64,000 nt of DNA from Pinirhizobacter soli (GTDB lineage: Bacteria; Pseudomonadota; Gammaproteobacteria; Xanthomonadales; Rhodanobacteraceae). The stretch covers positions 830,599 to 894,598 of the forward strand of contig NZ_JADZLQ010000001.1 in NCBI RefSeq assembly GCF_015905305.1, written 5' to 3'. Below the pieces are notes generated by a model. That model saw nothing but the letters and a program-made list of their open reading frames with translations. It did not search any database and was not told where the DNA came from. The position numbers were made by a program, and so were the translations under genes. Positions 56,636-64,000 of this stretch are shown one piece after another (positions within the stretch are counted from its first letter, which is position 1; every line of letters starts with the position of its first letter).

Positions 56636-56655
56636 GGAACAATGCTCAATGTTCC
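56636..56655. repeat. Inverted repeat GGAACA-N8-TGTTCC upstream of fimbrial operon
   Basis: Perfect 6-bp arms (56636-56641 and 56650-56655). On the minus strand no U-tract follows it, so it does not look like a terminator for the DsbA-family gene. A regulator site is possible. Confidence 0.35.
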
Positions 56656-56680
56656 AAAAATCACTCAAGCCGCACGTTTT

Positions 56681-57334
56681 TTACGCCTGCGCCGCAATCT
56701 GCCGTATCGCCCGCTCGAACACCTCGACGGGCTGCCCGCCCGAAATCAGATGCCGGTCATTGATGACTACCGCCGGAACGGCACGTATGCCCTGCCCCAT
56801 GAAAAACGCCTCCTGGGAGCGAACCTCAGCGGCATATTGATCACTGGCCAGGACAAGCCGGGCCGTTTCGACATCCAGGCCCGTCTCGTCGACGACGCGC
56901 AGCAATTCGGCCGGGTCGCTGACATTGCGACCATCGGTGAAATACGCAGCAAAGAGCGCTTTCTTCAACGCCAGCTGCTGCGCCTGGCCGAGCTCGCCAG
57001 CCCAGTGCAGCAGGCGGTGGGCGTCGAAGGTGTTGTAGATGTTCGAGCGCTTCGCCATGTCGAACCTGAAGCCCAGTTCAGCACCGCGGTCAGTGATCGC
57101 CTTGCCGTTCTGGCGGATCTGCTCCGGCGTGCTGCCGTACTTCTCCACCAGGTGCTCCACCGCGTCCTGGCCTTCGGCCGGCATCCCGGGGTTGAGTTCG
57201 AAGGGCTGGAAACGGAGATACACCTCTACCTCGTCGCCCACCCGCGCCAGCGCCTGCTGCAGCGCATTGAGACCCACCGCGCACCAGGGACAGGCAACAT
57301 CGGAAACGAAATCGATCTTCATGCGGGTGGACAT
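56681..57334 (-). CDS. DsbA-family oxidoreductase (FrnE/YwbO-like)
   Basis: A 217-residue cytoplasmic thioredoxin-fold protein, no signal peptide. It carries DFVSDVACPWCAVGLNAL (CPWC active site near residue 15), RFQPFELNPGMPAEGQD, YNTFDAHRLLHWAGE and the cis-Pro region IRAVPAVVINDRHLISGGQPVEVF. This layout matches the FrnE group rather than periplasmic DsbA. The start at 57334 (MSTRMKID) is preferred; Met at 57322 is possible. Role unknown, probably thiol stress. Confidence 0.92.
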   Translation of the reverse strand: MSTRMKIDFVSDVACPWCAVGLNALQQALARVGDEVEVYLRFQPFELNPGMPAEGQDAVEHLVEKYGSTPEQIRQNGKAITDRGAELGFRFDMAKRSNIYNTFDAHRLLHWAGELGQAQQLALKKALFAAYFTDGRNVSDPAELLRVVDETGLDVETARLVLASDQYAAEVRSQEAFFMGQGIRAVPAVVINDRHLISGGQPVEVFERAIRQIAAQA

Positions 57335-57446
57335 GATCTGAAAGGCCTGTATGGATCGCTAGAGAGGCGATCGCTCGCACTAGTAAATCAAGGCGGCGGC
57401 CCCGGTTTCAAGCCATCGGCACGGCAAAGTGGCTTTTGGCACCTTG

Positions 57447-58325
57447 TCATGGCGCGTCGCCGGGTTCGTGCTCCTCCAAGGGCTGCGCATGGGCGTCCGG
57501 GCGGATCCGCTCACCGCGGGCAACGGCTAGGCCATGGGTCAGCTCGGCACCCAGCAGCACGATGATCGAGGCGTAATAGACCCAAGTCAGCAGCACCACG
57601 ATGGCCCCGGCCGGCCCGTACGCGCCGCCGATGCGCGCCTGTTCGATGTAGATGCCGATGACGTATTTACCGGCCAGGAACAGCACCGTGGTAAGGATGC
57701 CGCCCCGTATCGCATCACGCCAGGGAATATCGGCATCGGGCAGCACGCGGTACATCGCGCCAAAGGCCACCACGAACACCGCCGCCGAGATGCCGTATTC
57801 CACCCCGGTCAACACCTGCATGTTTGCCGGCATCACCGCATGGATCAGGCCGCTGACCACGAAGGAGATGATCAGCAGGAAGATGATGCCAATGATCAAT
57901 CCGAAGGCCCGCGCACGGGTGCGTAACCAGCCCACCACCGCCGCGCCGGGCTTCACCTTCAACTTCCACACGCGGTTGAGCGTGGATTGCAGCTGGGCAA
58001 ATACTGCGGATGAGGAAAAAAGCGTGATGCCTAGGCCGACCAGGCCCACCACGTTGCCAAGGTGCGGGCGCTTTTCAGCGTTGTCGATCACAAGCTTCAC
58101 CGCACCGGCCGCCTGCGTGCCCACCACGCCAGTCAGGGCATCGACCAGCTCCTGCTGCCACTGGGCCTGCATCGCCGCGACGATCCACAGCAGCAGCACC
58201 AGCAGTGGAGCGAAGGAAAGCGCCGAATAGAATGCGAGCGCGGCGGCGCGCGTCATCAGCTCGTCGTCGTCGAAACCGGCGACGGCGGTCTTGATCGTGC
58301 GGACGGCCAGCTTCCAGAGGTTCAT
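57447..58325 (-). CDS. YihY/UPF0761 family membrane protein
   Basis: A 292-residue inner-membrane protein with about six TMs. TRAAALAFYSALSFAPLLVLLLWIV near residues 25-50 is the family hallmark; LFSSSAVFAQLQSTLNRVWKLKVKPG and GPAGAIVVLLTWVYYASIIVLLGAEL follow. Once mis-annotated as ribonuclease BN; the real function is unclear. The start at 58325 (MNLWKLAV) is chosen over 58355. It lies 26 bp downstream of the PAS-GGDEF-EAL gene on the same strand. Confidence 0.92.
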   Translation of the reverse strand: MNLWKLAVRTIKTAVAGFDDDELMTRAAALAFYSALSFAPLLVLLLWIVAAMQAQWQQELVDALTGVVGTQAAGAVKLVIDNAEKRPHLGNVVGLVGLGITLFSSSAVFAQLQSTLNRVWKLKVKPGAAVVGWLRTRARAFGLIIGIIFLLIISFVVSGLIHAVMPANMQVLTGVEYGISAAVFVVAFGAMYRVLPDADIPWRDAIRGGILTTVLFLAGKYVIGIYIEQARIGGAYGPAGAIVVLLTWVYYASIIVLLGAELTHGLAVARGERIRPDAHAQPLEEHEPGDAP

Positions 58326-58351
58326 GGGCCAAGCATAGCCATCGAACCTGA

Positions 58352-61300
58352 TCAAACCGTGTAGGCGGCTCTTTGCAGCTGGTCGAGCGGCAGGGGCTTT
58401 GCGAACAGGAAGCCCTGCATGGCCTGGCAGCCGTGGTCGAGCAGCCAGCGGCGCTGGGCGGACGTTTCCACGCCTTCGGCGATCACCAGCAGGTCAAGGC
58501 TGTTGGCAAGGAACAGGATGGATTCGCAAAGCGCGCCGTCGGTGCGGTCGTGCGGCAGCTTGCTGACGAACGACCGGTCGATCTTCAGCTTGTCGATCGG
58601 CATGCGGCTCAAGTAGTTGAGGCTTGAGAAACCGGTGCCGAAGTCATCCAGGGCGATCGTCACCCCCAAAGCCTTTATCTTGCGAAGGGTCTCGATGGCG
58701 CGTTCGGGCTCCGTCAGGAACGCGCTCTCGGTCAGCTCAAGCTCCAGGTAGCGTGGCTCCACGCCGGTTTCGTCCAGCACGTCACGCACCAGGCCAATGA
58801 GGTCGTCATGAGCCAGCTGGAACGCCGACAGGTTCACCGCCATGCACACCGGATGGCCCATGATCGAGGAAATCGCCGCCTGGTCGCGGCAGGCCTGGCG
58901 CAGTACCCAACGGCCGACGTTGACGATGGAGCCGGTTTCCTCCAGCAACGGAACAAGCACGTTGGGGCGGCTGAGCTCACCTGGCCCCGACGGCCAGCGC
59001 AACAGGGCCTCGACACCGAATACCTCCGATTGCACGCCGCGGTGCTGGGTCTGATAGTGCAATTCCAGCTCGTCGTCGAGGGCTTCCTCGGTAAGCCGCG
59101 ACACCACCGCCAACCGTGCCAGCGCCGTATCGTGCAGCGCGGCGGAATAACGACGCCATGTGTGCCGCCCCATGCGCTTGGCGTGGTACATCGCGGTGTC
59201 GGCGTTGCGGATCAAGGTGTTGGCATCGTCGCCATCTATTCCCAGGTAAGCCACGCCGATGCTGCAGGACAGGTGCTGTTGCATGCCGGCGACCATCAAC
59301 GGCCGTTCGATCGCGGCCTTGAGCGCAGGGATCACCGGCGGAACAACGCCGTCTGCTTCGTTGCACGGGACCACAGCGACGAACTCGTCACCGCCGAAGC
59401 GCGCCACGTACCCGCTTGGGCCCACCGCCTGGCGCAAGGTCGAACTTACCTGGCACAGCACTTCATCACCCACCAGATGGCCGAGCGCATCGTTGATGTA
59501 CTTGAAATGATCCAGGTCGATGAACAGCAGCATCAGTTGCCGTGAATCTTCCCAGGCCTGCGTGATCATGGCCGAAACGGCATCGTGCAGCGCGCGGCGG
59601 TTGGGCAGGCCGGTAAGTTCGTCGTGCATCGCCTGGTAGTTGAGCTTCTGCTCGTAATGGCGCTGGTCGGTGACGTCGCGGATGATCACCTGTACGCCAC
59701 TGCCGATCGCATCGCGGTACAACGACACGGACAGTTCCGCTTCGAAGGGCGACCGTCCAGGTGGCGATACCTGGGCATCGATGCGTGTCGCGGCCAGGTC
59801 TGGTGCGTCCAGTACGTGGCGCAAGTCACCGTCGATGTACTGGTAAACCGATGCGCCGACCAGTTGCCCGGCGGAACCGAGCAATTCCTCGGCCAGGAGG
59901 TTGGCGTAGGCGATGTTGCCGTTGCGCAACAGCAGCAAGGGCAGCGGCATATGCGCAAGCAGCCCGTGATACGACTCCTCGCTCTCGGCCAGGGCCGCCC
60001 GCGTGGCCACGATGGCGGTCTGGTCCATCATGCCGCCGATGGTACGCACGGCCTTGCCGTTATCGTCGCGCAAGGCGTAGGCGCGGCCGAACACGTCGGC
60101 ATAGCTGCCATCCTTGCGCCGCAAGCGATAAGCACCGGCCCAGGTCACGCCGGATCCGGCGAAGAATTCGTTCAAGCCGCCGACGATGCGCTCACGGTCG
60201 TCCGGATGCACGCGCGAACACCAGGCCTCGAAGCCGTTGTCTTCTTTGCGCGCATAGCCAAAGCCGGCGTAGAACGCCTCGCTCCACCATGCATCACCCG
60301 TGACCAGGTCCATGTCGAACACCGCATCGTTGGTGGCCCTGGCAAGCATCTGGAAACGTGCGTTGCTCGATGCCAGCTCCCTTTCCGCGGCCACTTTCGC
60401 GGTGAAGTCCATGCCCACCACCAGCTGCGCCGCACGACCGGCGAACTCGATCTCGGACCCTGAACAGCGCATGTGAAGGAGGCGGCCTTCGCGATCACGA
60501 TGCAGCGAGATGGGGTTGGCGCGATCGCCTGCATCAGGCTTGTCCACCGCGCGATCCAGCTGCGGCGGTTCGGAGGTCGGCCGAAGAGCCTCGATGCGCA
60601 GGCGAAGGAAGGCCTCGCGTTCGTAGCCGTACGTCGCCACCGCAGCATCGTTGACGGCCAGGACCGCATGCGACTGCATGTCGAATACCCAGGCGGGCAA
60701 TGGACTGTGATCGAACAGGAAGCGGTACTGCGATTCGCTCTCGCGCAGGCGCGCCTGGGTGTGGCGCAATGTCGTCACCTCGCGGATGGTTCCCTCGATC
60801 CGGCGCTGTCCGCCCCCTTCGCCCTGGCGCCGCGCACGCAAGTGCATGAATGCGACGTCGCCATTGGCGCGGATCACCCGGTATTCGCATTCGAAGGGAC
60901 CATCCTGGTGCATGCATTGCCAGAACCACGACGACACATCCTGCCGATCATGCGGATGCACGCGCGCCAGGTAGCCTGCGATGGTGTTGACCCTTTCCCC
61001 TTCAGCAAGGCCCAGGATCGGCGCCGCCTCACCCGACCAGGCCAGCCGGCCGCTGGCAAGGTCCAGCTCCCAAAGGCCGACGTCGCCGATGCGCTGCACA
61101 TTGTCCAGCTGTTCGGCCTGGCGGAGCAGGAACGCCACCAGTTCCGCCTGCCTGCCCTGGGCACGCAGCACATGGCGCGAGCCCACGGCGATAAGGCCCA
61201 GCAAAAGCACCATGCCCGCCAGGGCTGGCCACGCCTGGCTGCTCCACATGCCCAGCGCGTCGGCGCGGGACATGCTGGCGAAGACGGCATAGCCGAAATG

Positions 61301-62068
61301 AGATGAAGAACCCGAACCGTAGAAGCGGCCATCACCATCGTCGCGTGGCAGGCGTTGCCCCGGATGCATGTGTCGCAACCAGTCGCGCCCGAGGGCTACT
61401 GCCTGTACTCCGCCTTCACCAGTGCGAGTCACCAGTACGCCGTCGCGGTCGAACACTTCAAAGGCGCCCGTGGCGCCGAAAGGCGAATTGAGCAGATTTC
61501 CACGAATCGTCGACGGGGCGATCTGCGCGCCGACCCAGGCGGCGGGGTGGCCTTCCATCTGCAATGGCAGGGCGGCAACTACACGCAGCGATGCACCGTC
61601 GGAACCTTCCGGCGACGAGGCAAGGCGCAAGGCGATACCACCCAGGTCCGCCGCTGGGCGCGAAGTGACGCGCGACCAGTCGTCGCCGCTGCGTCGATCG
61701 GATCCTGCCAGCACGTGGCCGTTCGCATCGAGCACGACAAGACGGTCGAGTTCAGGATGCCGGGCCTTGACTCGCGCCACCGCCGTGGCGAGGTCTCCCT
61801 GGGGGTTACGGGCAACCTCGATCAATGCCTGCAAGGGGCCTTCGGTGCTTGCGACCTGCAGATCGGTCAGGCGCACGATGCTGGCGGCGGCCGAGTTCAC
61901 CCGGCGCGTGGCATTGGCCACGGTATTGCGCCAGGCGATGAATTGCACCATGGCCACCAGCACGATGATGCCAGCCGCACAGGCAAGCGCTGCCATCAGC
62001 ATCAAGCGCCGGAAACGCAATTGCTGCTCCGGGGCGCTTTCGCTCCTGGCCACGCGCAGGCTATCCAT
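58352..62068 (-). CDS. Membrane PAS-GGDEF-EAL c-di-GMP signalling protein
   Basis: A 1238-residue dual-domain protein. It has TM1 near 22-46, a ~230-residue periplasmic sensor, and TM2 near 280-300. Four PAS domains lie at roughly 325-430, 445-560, 570-690 and 698-800. A GGDEF domain has an intact RFGGDEF (G892-F896), but no RxxD inhibitory site is seen ahead of it. A full EAL domain shows VEALLRW (Glu1020), NLSAFQL, ELTESAFL, DDFGTGFSSL, DKLKIDRSF and IAEGVET. Both synthesis and hydrolysis are therefore possible. It is followed by yihY. Confidence 0.94.
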   Translation of the reverse strand: MDSLRVARSESAPEQQLRFRRLMLMAALACAAGIIVLVAMVQFIAWRNTVANATRRVNSAAASIVRLTDLQVASTEGPLQALIEVARNPQGDLATAVARVKARHPELDRLVVLDANGHVLAGSDRRSGDDWSRVTSRPAADLGGIALRLASSPEGSDGASLRVVAALPLQMEGHPAAWVGAQIAPSTIRGNLLNSPFGATGAFEVFDRDGVLVTRTGEGGVQAVALGRDWLRHMHPGQRLPRDDGDGRFYGSGSSSHFGYAVFASMSRADALGMWSSQAWPALAGMVLLLGLIAVGSRHVLRAQGRQAELVAFLLRQAEQLDNVQRIGDVGLWELDLASGRLAWSGEAAPILGLAEGERVNTIAGYLARVHPHDRQDVSSWFWQCMHQDGPFECEYRVIRANGDVAFMHLRARRQGEGGGQRRIEGTIREVTTLRHTQARLRESESQYRFLFDHSPLPAWVFDMQSHAVLAVNDAAVATYGYEREAFLRLRIEALRPTSEPPQLDRAVDKPDAGDRANPISLHRDREGRLLHMRCSGSEIEFAGRAAQLVVGMDFTAKVAAERELASSNARFQMLARATNDAVFDMDLVTGDAWWSEAFYAGFGYARKEDNGFEAWCSRVHPDDRERIVGGLNEFFAGSGVTWAGAYRLRRKDGSYADVFGRAYALRDDNGKAVRTIGGMMDQTAIVATRAALAESEESYHGLLAHMPLPLLLLRNGNIAYANLLAEELLGSAGQLVGASVYQYIDGDLRHVLDAPDLAATRIDAQVSPPGRSPFEAELSVSLYRDAIGSGVQVIIRDVTDQRHYEQKLNYQAMHDELTGLPNRRALHDAVSAMITQAWEDSRQLMLLFIDLDHFKYINDALGHLVGDEVLCQVSSTLRQAVGPSGYVARFGGDEFVAVVPCNEADGVVPPVIPALKAAIERPLMVAGMQQHLSCSIGVAYLGIDGDDANTLIRNADTAMYHAKRMGRHTWRRYSAALHDTALARLAVVSRLTEEALDDELELHYQTQHRGVQSEVFGVEALLRWPSGPGELSRPNVLVPLLEETGSIVNVGRWVLRQACRDQAAISSIMGHPVCMAVNLSAFQLAHDDLIGLVRDVLDETGVEPRYLELELTESAFLTEPERAIETLRKIKALGVTIALDDFGTGFSSLNYLSRMPIDKLKIDRSFVSKLPHDRTDGALCESILFLANSLDLLVIAEGVETSAQRRWLLDHGCQAMQGFLFAKPLPLDQLQRAAYTV

Positions 62069-62278
62069 CAGGGACGATACCTCGCTCCGGCTCGCCTACC
62101 CCTTCGCCTCAACCGGCTTGCGCGCGGTCATGGCCCCCTGTAAACAGCGGCCCCCATTGCTGGCCCAACCCCTGCGGCCGACCATATCGGGGCTACCGTT
62201 GTGTGGCAATGGCAGGACATGCCCGGCCGAAGAATCGGCCGAATTTGCACATAGGTCGCTCCCGCTACACTACCGGCC

Positions 62279-62533
62279 ATGCAATCGCCCCGCAAACCCG
62301 GACAGGCCCGCGCCGTCCAGTACATCGCCCTGGCCCGCAGCACCCTGGTCACCCTGCTGGGGCTGATGCTGGTATTCCGTGCCGTGGCCTCGCCGGATCC
62401 CACCTGGCGTGTGGCCGGGAGCGCCCTTGCTTTCGCCCTGGTCCTGCTGGGCACCCTGATGGGCGCCCGGGCGATGCGCCGCCTTCAACAACTTCGCGCC
62501 GGGACCGGTCCGGGAAATACACCCGGCACCTAA
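62279..62533 (+). CDS. Small two-TM membrane protein, hypothetical
   Basis: An 84-residue product with two hydrophobic segments (TLVTLLGLMLVFRAV and ALAFALVLLGTLMGA) and a basic N-terminus and end. I do not recognise a family, and it could be spurious. Support comes from its start just after the divergent GGDEF-EAL region and from its membrane-protein character. It is followed by the Clp/CRP-type site and the DISM-GGDEF gene. Confidence 0.5.
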   Translation: MQSPRKPGQARAVQYIALARSTLVTLLGLMLVFRAVASPDPTWRVAGSALAFALVLLGTLMGARAMRRLQQLRAGTGPGNTPGT

Positions 62534-62622
62534 TCGGCACTGGCGCAAGATGCTGCAACTCCTTAAGTACACGGGAGTTCTGCCGATAATACAGATAAGT
62601 TCTCAATATCAGCATGCTAGTT

Positions 62623-62638
62623 TGTGATCAAAATCACA
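62623..62638. promoter_or_regulatory. CRP/Clp-type binding site upstream of DISM-GGDEF gene
   Basis: Reads TGTGA-TCAAAA-TCACA, a perfect match to the CRP half-sites with a 6-bp spacer. In Xanthomonadales the CRP homologue Clp recognises this sequence and is inhibited by c-di-GMP. It lies 134 bp before the GTG start of the cyclase-type gene, in A/T-rich DNA containing likely promoter elements. Confidence 0.8.
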
Positions 62639-62771
62639 GACTTTTGTATCTTTTCCTGCACGCGCGGGCACAATAGTCACGACGGGTCACACGGGGGCGC
62701 CACGGGGGAACGGGGCGCCTTGGACATTCGCATCGGCGCGGGCATCCGTGGCGGGCACAGGCGGGAAAAAC

Positions 62772-64000
62772 GTGAAGCGGAAGAGCAGGCGGATCGCTCC
62801 GGGCTGGCAGTGGCGTCGCATCTGGTTTGCGATGCTGCTGTTGTGCGCCGGATTCGACGCCCTGCACGCCCAGGAGCTCAGTGGCGCGTGGCGGGAAGTA
62901 CGTCCCGGAGACACGCCCGAGCAAGTGATTTCCGAGTTCCGCGAAGGCCACCTGCTGCCGTTTTCGCCCTCGCGACTGCAGTTATTCCCCACCCAGCGCG
63001 ATGGCGCCTGGGTCGTGTTGCAGATGCAGCCACCCTATATCGCCGACGACCGTGTGCTGCACGTGGACACGCCGCCAGCTGGAGCGGTCAGCTTTTACCC
63101 CGGCGGGCGCGCACCTGTGCGCATGGCCATGGACGACTTCTCCAATGTGGTCCACGGCCACGGGCGCCTGGCCTTCGCCTTCACCGCCGGGCAACGGGCG
63201 GCCGACCCGATCCTGCTGAAGTTCGAACCGGCGCGAAGCATGCCCGCCCCGGTGACCTTCCGCATGCAGTCCTGGCCCGACTACCTCGATACCGATGCCG
63301 GCTGGCTGGTGTTCGCCACCAGCTGTTTCGCGGTGATGCTGGCCATGGCGGCGATGGCGCTGTGTTTCGCGCTGATGCTTCGCGACATGCTGTTCGCCTG
63401 GTATGCCGGTTACCTCATCTGTTACGTGCTGATCCAGGCCACCCAGACCGGTTTCATCTACCACCCGCTGGAACTGCAATTCCTCTCGGGGCTGGGCGCG
63501 GTGATCGCGGGAGCCACGGTGGCGGTCTCGGTGAGTTTCGCCGCGATCTTCCTGCTGCGTTTTGCCGAGATCCGGCAATACGTGCCCCTGCTGCGCGTGC
63601 CGATCCTCGCCCTGGCCTTTGGCATGCCCCTGGTGGCCCTGGCCCGGTTGACCGGCATCGAAGCACTGATGAGCAGCAGCCAGCTGCTGACAGGACCGTT
63701 GCTGATCCTGGGCTCTGCCCTGCTGCTGTTGGCCTCGGTGATCGCAGCCGTACGCGGATCGCGCTATGCCTGGTTCTTCCTTGTCGGGTGGACGCCGTTG
63801 CTGGCGCTGACGTCGCTGCGCGCCATCCAGGTCAGCGGGTTGCTGGCCGACGCCTTCTGGCTGTCCGACGCGCCGCTGGTCGCCGGGGCCTTCGAGGCGG
63901 TGGTGCTGTCCGTGGGCCTCGCCGACCGTGCGTTGATCCTGCGCCGCGACCGCGACCGCGCCCAGGTGCTGGCCGACAACGACGCGCTGACCGGGGTGCT
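62772..64000 (+). CDS. 7TMR-DISM receptor with C-terminal GGDEF domain (partial, runs off window)
   Basis: Probable membrane diguanylate cyclase. The 409 visible residues start with a basic n-region and signal peptide (MLLLCAGFDALHAQ). A beta-rich periplasmic domain follows (residues ~30-160, of the DISM extracellular type; GRLAFAFTAGQRAADPILLKFE), then seven hydrophobic segments (~175-385). A short linker reaches ADNDALTGVL, the conserved beginning of a GGDEF domain, exactly at the window edge. I chose GTG at 62772 with GGCGGG upstream; another in-frame GTG lies at 62748. The cyclase motif itself is outside the window. Confidence 0.85.
   Translation, partial: MKRKSRRIAPGWQWRRIWFAMLLLCAGFDALHAQELSGAWREVRPGDTPEQVISEFREGHLLPFSPSRLQLFPTQRDGAWVVLQMQPPYIADDRVLHVDTPPAGAVSFYPGGRAPVRMAMDDFSNVVHGHGRLAFAFTAGQRAADPILLKFEPARSMPAPVTFRMQSWPDYLDTDAGWLVFATSCFAVMLAMAAMALCFALMLRDMLFAWYAGYLICYVLIQATQTGFIYHPLELQFLSGLGAVIAGATVAVSVSFAAIFLLRFAEIRQYVPLLRVPILALAFGMPLVALARLTGIEALMSSSQLLTGPLLILGSALLLLASVIAAVRGSRYAWFFLVGWTPLLALTSLRAIQVSGLLADAFWLSDAPLVAGAFEAVVLSVGLADRALILRRDRDRAQVLADNDALTGV

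Noticed and set aside
56636-56655. Terminator for the DsbA-family gene
   Set aside because: The hairpin is not followed by a U-tract on the minus strand; the A-run lies on its other side.
57447-58325. Ribonuclease BN
   Set aside because: YihY proteins were once given this name in error; the sequence is an integral membrane protein without nuclease motifs.

Overview
The window is chromosomal DNA, GC-rich (roughly two thirds G+C by eye) and densely coded, from a gammaproteobacterium of the Xanthomonadales/Lysobacterales type. A member of the Rhodanobacteraceae (Dyella/Luteibacter-like) fits best. This is an inference from the alaS-recX-recA-pncC-mutS block, protein style and the Clp/CRP-type site; no database was searched. 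I saw no insertion sequence, prophage, integrase or CRISPR array.

Layout: 1-6001 holds the end of alaS, then recX, recA and pncC (all minus) and mutS (plus). 6045-11875 is a minus-strand heavy-metal RND efflux operon (outer-membrane factor, adaptor, pump) with a small Cys-rich exported protein upstream. 11923-16169 carries hslR, an AEC-family carrier, htpG and htpX (minus). 16287-18764 carries gluQRS and phaB (plus) and tcdA (minus). 18859-23273 is a plus-strand run: cytochrome c', a six-TM histidine kinase, an unusual response regulator and a CqsA/LqsA-like PLP synthase. This is an alpha-hydroxyketone quorum-sensing module and the most interesting system here. 23322-26186 has a DUF962 protein, an OYE reductase, an alpha/beta hydrolase and two cold-shock genes (minus). 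26525-28789 encodes envelope proteins (Thr/Ser-rich lipoprotein, proline-rich EF-hand protein, PldA). 28851-33360 has slyD and glutathione peroxidase (minus) and metNIQ plus a c-type cytochrome (plus).

33329-36804 (minus) encodes a secreted aminopeptidase-like lipoprotein, a Gly/Arg-rich lipoprotein, a histone-H1-like Lys/Ala protein and a rhomboid protease. 36924-39562 (plus) has a FAD oxidoreductase, a PhzF protein and a DUF188 protein. Then come a membrane-anchored FGE-like protein (minus), rnd and tRNA-Ala(CGC) (plus), a divergent pair of paralogous secreted proteins, a MocR regulator, a MASE1-only membrane protein, and a translationally coupled MFS + ABC exporter operon (47601-50763). 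50765-56494 is a chaperone-usher fimbrial operon (minus). The right end has a DsbA-family protein, a YihY protein and a 1238-residue PAS-GGDEF-EAL protein (minus). It closes with a truncated 7TMR-DISM/GGDEF gene (plus) whose upstream region has a perfect TGTGA-N6-TCACA palindrome.

Functionally, the window combines housekeeping repair and proteostasis genes with signalling and surface genes: quorum sensing, c-di-GMP turnover and fimbriae. These could plausibly act together in a lifestyle switch, but the sequence alone does not link them beyond proximity and the Clp-type site.
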